Shown: positions 22,226-35,400, counted from the first letter of the stretch. The stretch: 64,000 nt of DNA from Struthidea cinerea (GCA_013397865.1 VZTI01005324.1:128610-192609); one strand, 5' to 3'. Program-made: numbers and translations. Notes: generated by a model from the letters alone, not told the origin.

Positions 22226-25200
22226 TGTACCAAATCAAAGCTGACCCAAGTAGCTTTTATACCTTTATTATTCCGTACCTGGCAACATGCTGTGAGTGCC
22301 TATTATTTCAGAGGGCTTTCACTACCTGCAAACGCACAGCTGGTGATTAGTATTACCCAAATGAGATTTTTTTATCCCACAGATATGTTATTTACTTATT
22401 GCTGGCAGTGTACATCGAGAATATCTCCAGTTTTTGGGGCTGACTGCTGTTCTGTACTCATGCAGGTGCAATTAAAGCTGAACATTCTCCATTACAGGCC
22501 CCGCGAATGGACAAAAGAGCTGCCAGTGCCTGCAATTTGTCTTCATTTCCCAACGCTGCTAAAGTGCCTGTACAGTTAAATATTTAACCATGCTATGATT
22601 TCCAGAATTGTGTAGGTGAGGATGGGGAAAATTCAGGCAGAGAGGGAAAGATTATTTCTTCATAAGTCCAGTGTTCAAAACAAGCTGCTTTCTGTGCTGT
22701 GCTTGTCAGCTCTGTCACGTTGCTTTTCGGCCATTAGGTTTCACAGTTTTCAAGTCACATTGTTTATCAGATTTATAAACCAGGTGCCCTGTGTCTGCGT
22801 GGTACCGCGGCGTCTCACTGCCTTTGGGCTGTGTATGATTGCCAGAAGGTGCGGCACTGCCACACGCGTGTTTCTGAGCATTAACACGTGTGCCCGCTGT
22901 CTGCTGCACTGGTGTGTGCTGTGCTGCTTCCTGGCACAAAGGAAGGGATTAGCACAGCCTCTAAACAAACCTTTCTTCCAAGGCGTTCACCTTTGAGGAG
23001 CAGACGAGCATTTCTGTTTGTTTTTTGCGAGCTTCCTTCAGTCTGATGGACAGTTTTCATCTGGGGATAATCTCTGGGATCTCTCTTTACTCCTCTCTTT
23101 TTAAGTTCTGAAAGAGAGGGAGGTTGTTTCAGAAATTTGCAGTCAACAGATGGCAGGGGAAACTGAAACAGGGGGAGGTTGAAGTGATCAGAGGAGGAAC
23201 ACACAGCTCTTTGTTAAAACGCAGGTGTAACAGAGCTCACCTTGGAATGCTGCGTCTCTCCATTCAGTACAGTAACAATTTTACTGTGAGTCATTTGCTT
23301 TGGGCCAGAGGATGGGCTGGATAAGCCCCAGAAGTTTATTCTGGACCTTTGAGTTGCCTCACACCGTTGCACCATGTTGCAGTACACCACTTAGTACTCT
23401 GTGCATCACCCTTTTGTACAGTCAGAGAAAGACAGATGAAGGGACCAGAGACTGACTGGTAAATTTCCCAGTTTTGCTCATGATTTCAATGACTTTTGAA
23501 ATTTTAGGTATGTTGTGCACAAGAGCTGTGACCTAAAATGCATGGATTTACTTTTAAAAAAAGGAAACTTCATATATAATGAAATCTTTTAGCAGATTAC
23601 TGTCAAAGCAGTAAAAAGTGTGTAAAAGGTGGTATTAGATGACAATGTTTATCAGTCACATAGATCTGTAGAAAGAATCAATTATAAAGCAAGGGTGAGC
23701 ATGAAAAGTATAAATAATAATGATAATATCAATAGTAATAGTGATAATAATAGTTATTGAGGGGTGTTTGTGGTTTTTTATCAAATGTTAAGAAGAAAAC
23801 TGATAGTCAATATGATGATCTGAGCTCAGTGATGGGAAGGTAATGAAGAAAGGGAGTCTGTGTAGAAAAAGGAGAACACTTTGCCATTTTTCTGCTTGCT
23901 CCCTTTCTCAGCAAGAATTACTTTCTCTGGATTGTGGAAGTACCAAAAAGCTGAACACGGCTCCAGATCTTTGCTGGTAGTTTTTCCACGTGTGCAGTAA
24001 TAGATAACAAAGTGAGTGGGTTGCTGGTAGAAGAATTTGAGATGTCCAGTTGAATGAACACAGTTTGATGAAATGTTTTGCTAGAGTGAAAAGTAAAGAG
24101 GAACGAGGACTGGATCCTACAAAAACAAGATTCTGTTGGAGGTGGAGTGGCCTGTAGGCTCTCCCAAACCTCCTGGCACGGAAAATGGTTTGATACCGTA
24201 GAAAATTTCAAAAGTGATTATAGGTAGTGGAAAAAACAGTGGAAATCAGCCTCAACTGAGGCAAGGGAAGAGGTTTTATCTCAAAATCAGTGAAGGGTGA
24301 CAACTGGCACCCAGCCTGCAGCCATTTCTCATCCCATTTGATTTTGCTGCTCTATCCTGGAGGTCTTGCTTCATCTTCTCTCATTTGGCTTTAGCTGAAG
24401 TTTCCCAATTCATTCAGCTTTGGTGGTGCTTCGCTGTTTACACAGCATGGATGAAAAGGACTAGAAATTAGTGTGGAAACACAGCACAAAATCCATGGCA
24501 GAGCAATTAGGAGGCCATATTTTGGCATTTCTTTGTATGGATACACTCAAATTTCAGCTAAACCCACAGTCTGGGAGATTTGCTGAATGCTGGACACCAG
24601 TACAAAATGCCTGCAAATCCAATCTGAAAAATGAAAATGTTACTTCTACGTTTTGCTAATTGGCCAAGAAATAGCCATGCTTTTATATATGTTTTAGCTT
24701 TTCCTGAGTGCTTTTCAAGAAAATAATTTTTGCTCAGTTGCAAGCTCTTAACTTGAGAATTGCTCTTCAGTCAGGACAATTTTGGTTCCGGTTTTCCTCT
24801 GTGGATCACTCAGTACTACTTACAGAACTCTTGGTCTTCCTCCCCCCAACTTCCCCTAATTACCACGCCAGCAAGAACAAACCAATTTGTTTTGTTGCAA
24901 GCTCTGTGTGTGATTATCTTCCATGGGCACGTGTGCGAGCTCAACCAAGCTACGAAAACAGCTGATAAATGAGCCATTTATTTGATACGGTAATAATCAG
25001 ATTTATCAAAGGCCTGTGCATTGGCTGCACTACAGATATATTAATCAGAAAGCTGGGGCTGAACTTCCTCAAGGTGACAGCTCACGAGGTCCTTCCTGAA
25101 AGCCTGTTTTCCTCTGTGCTAGGTATGATACTTGGCTAATTGTATTCTCTTGTGGTCAACGTCTAAGCCACCTTGGAAAGACTTTATGTTTGCCTCAGAT

Positions 25201-27401
25201 AAATTTTTTTTTCGGGCACCATTCCGGCTCTCTTTAGGCTTTTTCCAGCTGAGTGTTTTCTGGACATGGATGAAACTTTCTGAGTGCCCTTATCAGCGTT
25301 TGTCCTCTTAACCTGCCGTTTTTCAAAGGGATGAGAAATTAACAGAGGATGCAAAAGGAAGGATGTACTTGCATTAACCTTGCTTTGGTAGTTTGTTTTT
25401 TTTTTGATACTCACAGGATCAAAAACCATTCCCAAGTACTCTGGATTTTTAAATGATCAGTATAGGTGGCTCCTTAGATGGATCACTGGTATTTTTTGCC
25501 CCTTCTCTGCAAGTGGGATAGAGGGGCCTGTGGATTCTGCTGTGGCACCACGTATTGAAGTGACTCCTAAAAGGACCCTGAACTCCAAAGGGGCTCAGCA
25601 CATTATCTGCCTTTCTAGTCATCAGGTTTCTCTTCTTTTATTTTGTGAATCTTGAAAATTTTCTTCTGGCTTGGGAAAGAACGATATATCTTAATCCTTG
25701 TGAAGTAGAATAATGTTGCCTGTTTGTTTTGTTGTTTTTTTTTTTCCTATGTAAGAATCACTAAATAAACTGATAATTAAATATAAGCATCAATTCAAAT
25801 GCTGATCTTAATTTTGCCTCCTGTTGTCCTGTATGGGTATTTTTCTTAAATTTGCTAATATTGACTTGGAAATATACTATCTACTGAATGCCTTGAAATA
25901 TGTCTAGGGAAAAATCAAACACTATATATTAGGAAAACAATTTCTGTTATTTTACATGATCTCCAAAATAGTATGTGATTTATATGGGACCGCCATCATA
26001 TTTTTAAAACAGAAAATAACCTATTTATTTCATTTTCTGCCTGTAATACCTGCAATTTTTGTCTTTGTAGGAGGCAGTCTGATTTTCATTCCAGTAACGG
26101 GTTTCAAGTACTGACAGCAAATATGGAAATATGACTTTATGTTGCACTGAGAAAGCAGCATTAAATTCTTCCTCTTTTTATGGGCTGTGCAGCTCATTCT
26201 GCTGCATAAATTGAAGAGTTGAAGAAAAAGATTTCTTTCTGAGAAAACCCTCACACTTCAATGCTTCAATATACACCAGAGCTCTGTAATGTGACACAAC
26301 TCTTATTTAACCTCTCTAATATGATGCGTCTAAAGGAAGAATACCTGCAGCTGAATTTATTAGGTGAAATATGGAGTCAAAGGGAGTTGGGTTTTTTTTT
26401 TTCAATAAGTGTCTTACGGCTTGTATTTCACAAAGTGACATAATATTTGTAAATTCAGGTGTGTGTTTGTCTTTATTCAGGTAGAGATGCTAAAATTTGA
26501 CCAGGAATAGAAGTTAACTTTAAAACATTCTAACCTTGATACAAATGTGCAATTGCCAGTGGAATGCAGTATCTAATCACAGTCTATCATAGCAGACCAT
26601 GCCATTCATAAATTAGCTTAAGAAAATGAAGGCACTAGTTTCAGAGAATATATTGAACCACAATATAAATGAATAGTCATTAGGACCATATCCAAAAGAG
26701 CAAATTAAAGCCTAATGCACGAGTGTGTGATATGAGGCATGGCAGTCTGAGACTGTGATCTCAAACCTTCACAGTCACTCCTTTAGCTGTCAACACTTTG
26801 ATGAGAAAGTTTCTTTGTAAGGCTGAGTTTCTGCTTTTTACCTGTGGTGCCCCTGTTTAACCTCTGCCAAAGCCCCAGTGAAATCAGAAGTCAATTATTC
26901 AACTCTCTGTAGTCCTGGCTAGTAGTCACCTGTGTCTTATATTGGGCCTTGCTTTGGTTTTTAATATGTAGATTTTTATCTGATTAATAAAAGCATTTTC
27001 CATCTTAATTTAGAGTTTGCAGCCAGACAAACTGAAGCATCGGAAGAGAAAAATATTGTCCGGGTCACGCAGAAAAACAGCAGCAGAATGCGATGTACAA
27101 CACTTGTTGTTGTCTGCTATGCAGGAATATTTCTGTGCCTTGCACACAAACCAGGTACAATAATTTGACTGTTCCTACCACGGACAGTGTAGCAGAATAC
27201 ATTTCTGAGATAAGTGTGACAAGCACAGTTCTGGAACCTCAAGCTGTAGCTAAGGAAAGCTTTATTTTCCTTTGCGTGTAACTCGTTCAAAGGTAGCTTT
27301 CTAAAGAGCCTGTGTCTGAAGGGCAAAGTCTGTATTTGAACCAGCTCTCAAAACAGTTTGCTAGAAAAGTAGTGAGCTGATCTATTGGTGCCAGTGTGAT
27401 T
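22226..27401. other. Unannotated DNA with possible conserved noncoding patches
   Basis: No recognised gene or repeat apart from a degenerate ATA/ATG trinucleotide patch at 23709-23756. Stretches 22250-22580, 22680-22940 and 24930-25122 are non-repetitive, carry more CpG or homeobox-like sites, and differ in texture from the AT-rich background. Splice-like segments occur at 25036-25122 and 27014-27154. The latter is 141 bases, with acceptor TCTTAATTTAG and donor AACCAG/GTACAA, but it is open in two frames, so the frame cannot be chosen. Confidence 0.4.
23709..23756. repeat. Degenerate (ATA/ATG)n trinucleotide patch
   Basis: AATAATGATAATATCAATAG and similar three-base units run for about 48 bases. 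Confidence 0.8.
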
Positions 27402-27436
27402 TAATAGTTTTAATAGATTTAATAGTTAAATAGATT
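27402..27436. repeat. Short (TTTAATAG)n tandem patch
   Basis: Imperfect repeats of TTTAATAG, TTTTAATAGA and TTAAATAGA, about four units, lie directly against the start of the CR1 fragment. They may be a local duplication at the insertion edge. Confidence 0.7.
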
Positions 27437-27858
27437 TAATGAACAGATGGAAGCATCGAGGGCACCCTCAGCAGGTTTGCAGGTGACACCAGGCTGAGGG
27501 TGCAGTGACACCCCTGAGGGACAGGATGGCATCCAGAGGGACCTGGACATTCCCAGAAGTGGCCCATGGGGATCTCATGAGGTTTAACCAGGCCAGGGGC
27601 TGGTGCTGCCCCTGGGTCAGGGCAGCCCCGGGCTGGATCCAGGCTGGGGATGGGCAGATGGAGCAGCCCTGGGAGAAGCCCTGGGGGTGCTGTGGGGGAG
27701 AGCTGGGACCCCGAACCCCCAGTGCTGGGACCCCAAACCCCCTGTGCTGGGACCCCAAACCCCCTGTGCTGGGCTGGGCCCCAGCGTGGGCAGCAGGGCA
27801 GGGGGGATTCTGCCCCTCTGCCCCTCAGCTGAGCCCCCACCTGCAGAGCTGGTGAGAT
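27434..27858 (+). mobile_element. CR1 LINE, 3' part of the reverse-transcriptase reading frame
   Basis: The plus strand carries the CR1 landmarks in order: 'CACCCTCAGCAGGTTTGCAG', 'GTGACACCAGGCTGAGGGTG', 'GCATCCAGAGGGACCTGGAC', 'CTCATGAGGTTTAACCAGG', 'GATTCTGCCCCTCTGCCCC' and 'CCCACCTGCAGAGCTGG'. These belong to the end of ORF2, which encodes the reverse transcriptase. The frame is broken, and the usual 3' tail is missing, so both ends are truncated. A 22-bp minisatellite sits inside. Minus-strand frames of 174 and 96 codons are shadows. Confidence 0.9.
27702..27773. repeat. 22-bp minisatellite inside CR1
   Basis: GCTGGGACCCC begins at 27702, 27724, 27746 and 27768: three units plus a partial fourth, nearly identical (CCGAACCCCC in the first unit, CCAAACCCCC later). 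It replaces CR1 sequence that normally runs on without repeats here, so it arose after insertion. Confidence 0.93.
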
Positions 27859-29318
27859 GATTAAATTGTTATGAGTGACCCATACCATGAAGCAGTGCAG
27901 GGTCTCCCATGGCTTGTGCAGCTCCAGCAACATGTCTGTGCACTGAGGCTGGGCACACATTCACCAAAATTCACCCAGATTTAATGACTTCTTTACTTCC
28001 TCAGATGTTGTTTTCTTTTTTTAAATCCTCCTGGTTTTGCTCTGAAGCTCTAAAATCTCATGATACAAGAAACAGAAATGGCAGAAATGGCTGCAAGGCA
28101 TTTTTTTTTCAGAGTTAACGTGCAATAAACATTAAAAGAAATCCAAGTATTGGCTAAAAATTTGTATTGCTTAGCTGGCGAATTAAGAAGTTGAATATAA
28201 AATATTTGAAAAGTTTCTTCTTCCCATAATTCAGCATCATCCTTCGAACAACCTGACATGTAATCACAGAGAATTGTCATCGGTGACCGCACCTTAATCC
28301 TTCAATTATTCTAACTGTGATAAACTTCTGCATTGTAAAGCTCTGGAAGTACTTAATATTGTATTATTTAACTAACTGCACTTAAATCCTAAAATGGCCT
28401 ACTTTAACCTCAATAATCAGAGATGTTCAAAGTTAATGTTGAGAATAAATGGTATGGAAGAACATAAAAAGATGATTTGTGCAAGCCAAGAAAATCTGCT
28501 TGAATTTTCTTTTTTTTTCCCCTGAACGGCTTTATTTCATTTTGGTTTTAAATCAGACAGCAGGCAAAATTGGCAACCTAGACAGCTGAAATACGCTGAA
28601 AAATAAATGTGCATATATTTAAATAAATAATACCACTAAAACATAACTGCAAAGTAAGTTCTGACATGCACATTGCTCCTAGCTGTCATCCAGCAGTGTC
28701 TGTGTTGCCTGAATAACACATTTTTGATAGGCACATCCAGGAGCAGGCTATGAACATGGCTTCAAAACCAGGTACTCACAGCACTCCCTGGCCCTGATGT
28801 TCCCCTGAGACAGTGCAACAGCTCTGGTCCTGAAGCTGCTTTGAAATGTTCACTCTGGGATGGGCCTAATTGGTCCAGATGGGTTTTGCGGAGAAAAAGT
28901 ACCTGATTTAGATTTACCCTGTAAAGGAATTCAGGTCTTTCCACAGCAGTCAATTGTGTCCACTACCTTTCATCCCTGAGCGTTTCCTCGGCTCTTTCTG
29001 CAGAGCCAGCCATGGCCGATCCCACAGCCTGGAAAAATTCCCATCAAGCCGCGACCCTGATCCCGATCCCCATCCCGGCTGTATGGAAAGAAGCAAGGGA
29101 GGAGCCGTAATTACTGCTGTGGTTGTGGTCTGTTTGTGGGAAAGCTCATGGGACCTGAAGCCTTGTTAGTTTGAAGGCAGTGACAATGAGTTATATCCTA
29201 TTTAGCCAGGAGTTTTGGGATTCTTTAAAATTTTTATAATTAAACTGTGTTTAATTAGTTAAGCAATGTTCAACTGTGTTATTTTAGCTGGTTTTGATTT
29301 AGATCTGTGTTGGCTGAG
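27859..29318. other. Unannotated AT-rich DNA
   Basis: Nothing recognised. A short GC-rich patch near 29040-29080 has repeated GATCCC/CATCCC. No known element fits. Confidence 0.45.
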
Positions 29319-29907
29319 TGTCAGTAGAAAGCCCTGAGAAATTACCTCACTGCACCTCAGGAGAGGAACTCCATGGACCCACAACCCTTAGAGAACTCAA
29401 TCAACAGCTGAAGAACACAATTCAGTAAAGAATGGTTTAATGGTTATCATGTAACCAGAGATTAATTAGATGTCACAGAACAAGGAAGATATCTTGAGAG
29501 AGTTAAGGAGTCAAAGGCCTATCCACCCCACAAAACCTGATTAACACATTGCAGCTGCAGTAAGGGAGCCACTTCATGGGTTTGTACACCCCAGAAAATA
29601 TAGAGGTAATTGTCTAACCAGGACAGCAGATTGTAAAAATAAAACACTGTTTAGCTGGATAAAGCTTGGGGTATCCATTAAACAAAGAGAGCTGAGATGT
29701 TCTGGTAGTAATTAAAAGAAACAAAACACCTGTACCATGATGCAAGACATTGGGCACACTTTTGGTAGTGTCTGTGAAAAATCTTGGATGTTATAGCGTA
29801 CATAAACACCAAAAATTGTTGGGCTTTTGAAAATGTCTTCGGTGAATAAATTCCTGATATGTTCCCAGTTTTAACTCAAAATTGTTATTAGGAATGTTCA
29901 TCTAACA
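29319..29907. mobile_element. Weak candidate for an old LTR
   Basis: The segment runs from TGTCAGTAG to ATCTAACA, so it has TGT...ACA-like ends on either strand. It contains an ATTAAA on the minus strand (29436-29441) and an AATAAA on the plus strand near 29638, so the orientation is unclear. No target-site duplication is seen (CTGAG and GCTTT). It may simply be unique sequence. Confidence 0.22.
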
Positions 29908-31009
29908 GCTTTTTGATGTTAGATTTAAAACACTTTGTTTCAGTGGGGAGGAGAAGGAAAGGCCGGACTGATGAGCTGAATTCAGCTTGCAGCTGTTGGA
30001 AATAAAGTGAAACTCGCAAAGACTGAGAGAAAAAGAAGCACTGATATGATGAGGTGAAGAAACCCCGGGAAAGAAAGCAGTGAGGGGAAGATCACAGCTC
30101 AAGGTGGAGATTTGGCCCATACCAAGGTGCAGCAGAAATTAATCTCTGCCTGTGTGAGAGCCTTGACAGCAGAGATTTAGTGAGAAACCGCCCAGAGGGT
30201 GGTGGCTGCACTGCTGGTTTACCCAAGTTAGCCACAGCTCACCTCTACATGGATTAGGAATCAGCAACTCTTCCATGCTCATGAGTACCCTCTCAAGCCC
30301 CTGACCTAATGAAAGACACCATGGAAAAAAGACATTTATTTCTAAGGTCTGCAAACTGAGCGTTAATTACTTTTTCCATTTTTTTTTCTTTTTTTTTTTT
30401 TTTTGCTGTCCATTAGCTATAATTTGCATTTCCAATCTTCACAAATCTCATTATCTAGATCTTATTATCGCTGTAATGGTCTTGGCCATATACTTACCTT
30501 TCTTTTGTGTAAATTATCCTTCTGTTTTTTTTTTTTTCTTGTATTTTATTTTTAGTTATTTCTTCTGACCTCCGTAAAAACCTTTGAGAGCTTTTCTAAG
30601 ATCTAGCTGTAATAAAAATAGTGTTTCCTGTATATATTGTTTGACAAATGCTGAGTATTTCACGACCTATAAAAATTTTGAGTATGTCTTTCACTTGAAG
30701 AACATAAATGACCTCACTGAAGCCAAAGGAAAAATGATCCTTTTCATAACTGCTTTTCTGGACTGCAGGGAGCCTTCTTAGGATATTTCTCAAGTAAAAC
30801 TCTTTGCATTTTGGAGGTTACAACTTTCAGAGTGTCTATACAGATAATTTAGCTGCAGCAGGAGGATCTGTGTTAGCTTTGTATAGCTGATATCAGAACA
30901 GGACACAATTTATTTCTGCTCTCCTTTGCTTGAAAAAGAAAGAACAAATATGCAGATGGATAAAACATCAGACTTTGAGAAAAGCTTGTATGAAAAGATA
31001 AAATACATT
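29908..31009. other. Unannotated AT-rich DNA
   Basis: Long T-runs at about 30375-30405 and 30521-30538. No recognised gene. Confidence 0.5.
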
Positions 31010-31310
31010 AAGACTTTTCAGCCTGGAAAAGAAAACTGGTGTGGAATGTAGTGGAGGTAAGTAAAATGATAAATGGCACAGGGAAGGCCAATGAGTTGGA
31101 ATTATTTTCTATTTCTCATGCTATCCCAGCTAGGGGCATCAAATGAAATGAGCAGGCAGGTGGTTTAAAACAAAAAAGAAGTTTACAAAATGTGTGGTTA
31201 AACTGGGGCGTTCATTGCCACAGGATGTTCCAGATGCCAATGATATTAATGCCTTTGGAAATCCATGAGGCAAATTAATAGGGAAAATATCCATTAGAGG
31301 GTGTAAGACA
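31010..31310 (+). mobile_element. Old CR1-type LINE fragment
   Basis: The order of motifs matches the 3' region of the deeper CR1 lineages of birds and reptiles: 'TTTTCAGCCTGGAAAAGAAA', 'CTAGGGGCATCAAATGAAAT', 'GCAGGCAGGTGGTTTAAAAC', 'AAGAAGTTTACAAAATG', 'TTCATTGCCACAGGATGTTC' and a decayed 'AATCCATGAGG'. It is heavily diverged and ends without the 3' tail. An apparent GGAG/GTAAGT donor inside it is therefore likely fortuitous. Confidence 0.72.
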
Positions 31311-32461
31311 CAGTAATTTACATCTACATCTGGCTCCAAGTACTTGAGCACAAATTCTTGAAGGTGGAGAAGAAATATGTGAAAAAAAAAATACAGCCTA
31401 TGCTTCCCCACTCCAATATACCCTTACTCAGGGCTTTTTTTTAATGCTCTGCATACATTTTTAAAACATAACTTATGTAATCACAAAATCAGAAATGTTT
31501 CTGTTTAATTTCACCAGGTTGAGAAGAAAAAAAATGCTCCAAAACATTTCACTAATTTATTTACAAATATCTGATATCTTAAAAAATAAATAACAAGTTT
31601 CTTCACATCAGGCAGCTTTAACAAATTGATCAAAATTAAAAGAAAGCAGAACGTTACTGTCTTCCTGTAACTATTCTGAGTAGATATCATTGCATTTAGC
31701 CAGGCTATTTTCCTTTCATTTGCATAACTTTTTCCTGTGAATATTTTTTTTCTTACTGACCAGATGACAGTGGAAATTTCAGCAATATTAGAGACTCACT
31801 GAATAATTGCCTGGGAATTCTGAACACCAGGTTAAGAAGAAGCACAGTAAAAGACATTTTGCTTGAAATTGCTCATGATTTTTAGTAATTTAAGGTTTAA
31901 GTTATGGCAATAAAAAAAATTCTCAGTAAGTGGCTATTGTTGGTTTCTAAATAGGTGCAGAATGTTTTAAAAATGTTGTTGTTACTGCACCTAGTGCACC
32001 ATTTCCCTTGTGTTTAGAGGGTGGGTGAGTGGTGGAGCTCAGGATGGAGTGGTGTGTGGTAATTAAATGCTTTATCTCTGTCCCCTCTCCAGATGCTGAA
32101 CAAAGAGAGGTAAACATTTCCCTAATCTTCTTTGTGGGCCTCATGTGATGTAACACCTTTAGTTCCCAGGTCCCTCCTTTCTAGATGATCCAAGCTGCTT
32201 TTTTCCCACCAGATGACCCAGGAGTCTTTCCTTGTCTGGTTCCACTGTTGATCTGTCTGTTCAAATTAATCTTTCCCACCTGGAGGGATGGAAGTGCAGG
32301 GAAATGCCAAGAACCTGTGTGCATACCCAAACCTGAAATATAACTCTGAAATTGAAAAAAATAATGCCATATAAGTTGAACTTATACACTTTGTGACACA
32401 AAATTTGACATTATTAATATTATTTTTATGCTTTTTAAAGGTCATTTAAAAGCTCCTCATA
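31311..32461. other. Unannotated AT-rich DNA
   Basis: Contains a splice-like segment at 31764-31830 (acceptor TTTTCTTACTGACCAG, donor AACACCAG/GTTAAG). A 17-base segment at about 32092-32108 lies between a strong pyrimidine acceptor (CCCCTCTCCAG) and GTAAAC. No recognised gene or repeat. Confidence 0.45.
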
Positions 32462-35400
32462 ACTGAGATCTGGTGAGACCTTATTGTAGCTTTTGACTGC
32501 CTGAAAAGAAGTATGGAGAGACAAAATTTACCAGGACCTGGAGTGACAGCACAAGAGGGAATGGCTTCCCAGTGCCAGAGGGCAGGGCTGGATGGGATAT
32601 TGGGCAGGAATTGTTCCCTGGGAGGGTGGGCAGGCCCTGGCACAGGGTGCCCAGAGCAGCTGTGGCTGCCCCTGGATCCCTGGCAGTGCCCAAGGCCAGG
32701 CTGGACACTGGGGCTGGGAGCAGCCTGGGACAGTGGGAGGTGTCCCTGCCCATGGCAGGGGTGGCACTGGATGGGCTTTAAGGTCCCTTCCAACCCAAAC
32801 CATTCTATGAGTCCATGATTCTATTATTATTGTCCTTATATCCTGACAGAACCAAATTTGCTAAATGTCTGCTATGTTTTCTCAGTCGTGTAAGACAATA
32901 AGATATTTAATTCATTTTTTATGAGCTACACTTCCTTCCCATTGGAATCCTGCTGTAATTCAAGTTGATTTTCTCAGCAATAATGCTTTTTTATATCCTG
33001 GGTGTTTGCTACACATTCTCTACCTTTGCAGTTGCTTTTATAGTCATTAAAATACGTGTAATGGATTTATGCTAAATAGATTTACAAGCAGAGTGTCATG
33101 TACAATCCAGGTGTAACTGGCTACTGAAGAGACAAAGAAGCTGCCAATGATGGTCTGATTTTCCACCCTGGGACCTCTACTTGCATGTCCACAAATGATA
33201 CAGCCACACATGTGCTGGTGGAGACCATTGGATGAGTATTCTGGTTCTGAGTGGAGAGGATGGAGACAATCCAGCTGATATTTACGTAGGTAAAATTGCT
33301 CATGGTGAGTCAGTTCTCTGACTACCCAAAAGAACATGATCAAAAAGATTGGCTCAGGCTATGATCTTGCAAACACCGCTTTCACTGAAATAATATTCTG
33401 TCTTTCTTTTTTTTCCTCCGCGTTTACAGCAATGGAGGATATCCATGGGGAAGTTTGTAATAAAATATTAACATTCATCTGTTTAAGTTGTTTACTGCCC
33501 AAAGACAAAATACCATTGTTTGTCGGCTGCCTCACGAGCGTTTCTGAGTTTAGGTTAATGGGATGGTGCATAGGTTAATGAGGTTTGTGTCTGGGGAATA
33601 CCTGCCTTTACACATCTCTTGTAATTAATAACGACAGCTTCGCCTTTCTGAAATCGGCTTCTTCACTTGCTCATAGTTATGAAACAAATATGAAAACAAG
33701 GCAAATAAAATTACCAAAGAAGTAAATACAATATGAAAATTAAGGTTGCTAAATCTCTTTTCTAATCTGTATTTTTGCCTGAATTAAGCTTTTTTTTTTG
33801 TTTTGTTTTTATTCAGAATACTGTTACTATTTTTATATCTGCCTACAAGCTTCTCATCTTATGTTCCATTCCAATTGAGTCACAGCTGTTTGAGCAGTTT
33901 CTTTTAGATATTCTACATGAGGAAATTTTAATCTTCAAAGACAAATTTACTTATCTGGAGGTGTTTGATATGAGGTGTGATTTTGATTAACTTGGTATGG
34001 AAAGGCAGGTATATCCTTTTGTTTTGATCACAGAAATCTATAGCTACCTCATGGCAGTGCTTTAGGCAGATGAATCACATATTTGGGGTCTTTATTTTTT
34101 TTTTTTTGTTATCTAATTTAAACCTTTTTTTTTAAAATTTAAAATAAAGACAACAGTTCTCTAAGTGGTCAAGTAAAAGAAATGTGACTTTTCATGGCTA
34201 GGTGTCTCATGGCTGGATTTCCTGTTGCCTTGGGGACTATGAAGAGAGGTAGCAGTAGGAAAAAAAAGATACCAAAGGCACTGCCAAAAACTGAAATTTC
34301 TCAGTCTGTTCCTGGGATTTCTTACCATTCTAGACCAATGAGCATGTCAAAAATAACATCAAGCCCAGAAATTATCGCAAGCAAGGAAAACCTCTCCAGC
34401 TGCCTGATGTTTAATAGAACAAACAGGTTATTTCATGCTCTTTAGTCTCTTTGCCATAAAATAGTCCCAGAAAATGTTAATTGACTAGGAAAGATATACC
34501 CATTGTAGCTCTTTCTTCTTTTCATCTACTTATAAACACAAAAATTTTAGTCACTTATATTTCTGAAATTAATGCTTCATTCCAGATGCATTTTAAATCT
34601 GCACAATATGTTTTTAAAAATACTGGATGGCAAAATTGCATTTCTACACTATATTTTCTCTTTTGAGTTGCCGAAATTATTTCTACACCTTTCAGCAAAC
34701 CATTATGTAACACTCAGCTGAAAAATAAAATCTCTTTAAGGATTGAGTCTGCAAACATCAGCCATCAGATGCAAAATGATCAGTTTAGTAAGAGACTGGG
34801 ATTTGAAATGCCACCTTTTTTTTCCCCACCTCATAACAAAATTAACAATTTTATCACAAGGGGTGATGAATGCACATCTTTCTGATACTGTTTGTTATTT
34901 ATTGATGGCAACTGGTGGGGACATTTCTGTTCACTTCTGGAGAAGAAATTGCTAGTCAGGAAACTTGTAAACAGTAACAGAATTATTACTGTAAAAAAAA
35001 AACCAAACCAAACAAAATGAAAAAGAAAGACAAAAAATGAATGAAATTATGCTAAATATAAAGCACACATTTCAGCCATCAGTCTCGTTATTAAGCAGAG
35101 TCATGGCTACACAATCAAATGCAATGGGTTACAGATATTAATCCGGTTGAATGTGACTGTACTAGAATTAGCTTTGATGTTAGGAAAATGTAATATCCAT
35201 CAGTAAGATTTTCAGCTTTCAGCTTCATCTTTCATAGCTATTACAGAATAGACTGCAAAGTAATTGATTGGATAAGCTCATTTTTTTGGCATTTGTTCGT
35301 TATTCATATAGGCATTAATTAAAATGGACCAATTTCTACCTATATTATATTCTTTTTTTGTAGCAACCCATACATTAAACATGGAAGGTCATGTTTCTTT

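Noticed and set aside
22002..22244. Lysine-rich open frame
   Set aside because: Produced by the polypurine tract.
27436..27960. 174-codon minus-strand and 116-codon plus-strand open frames
   Set aside because: Antisense and off-frame readings of the CR1 fragment and its minisatellite.
31022..31056. Apparent exon ending TGGAG/GTAAGT
   Set aside because: The sequence belongs to an old CR1 fragment.
34993..35042. Small A/C patch considered as a separate repeat family
   Set aside because: Too short to separate from ordinary A-rich sequence.
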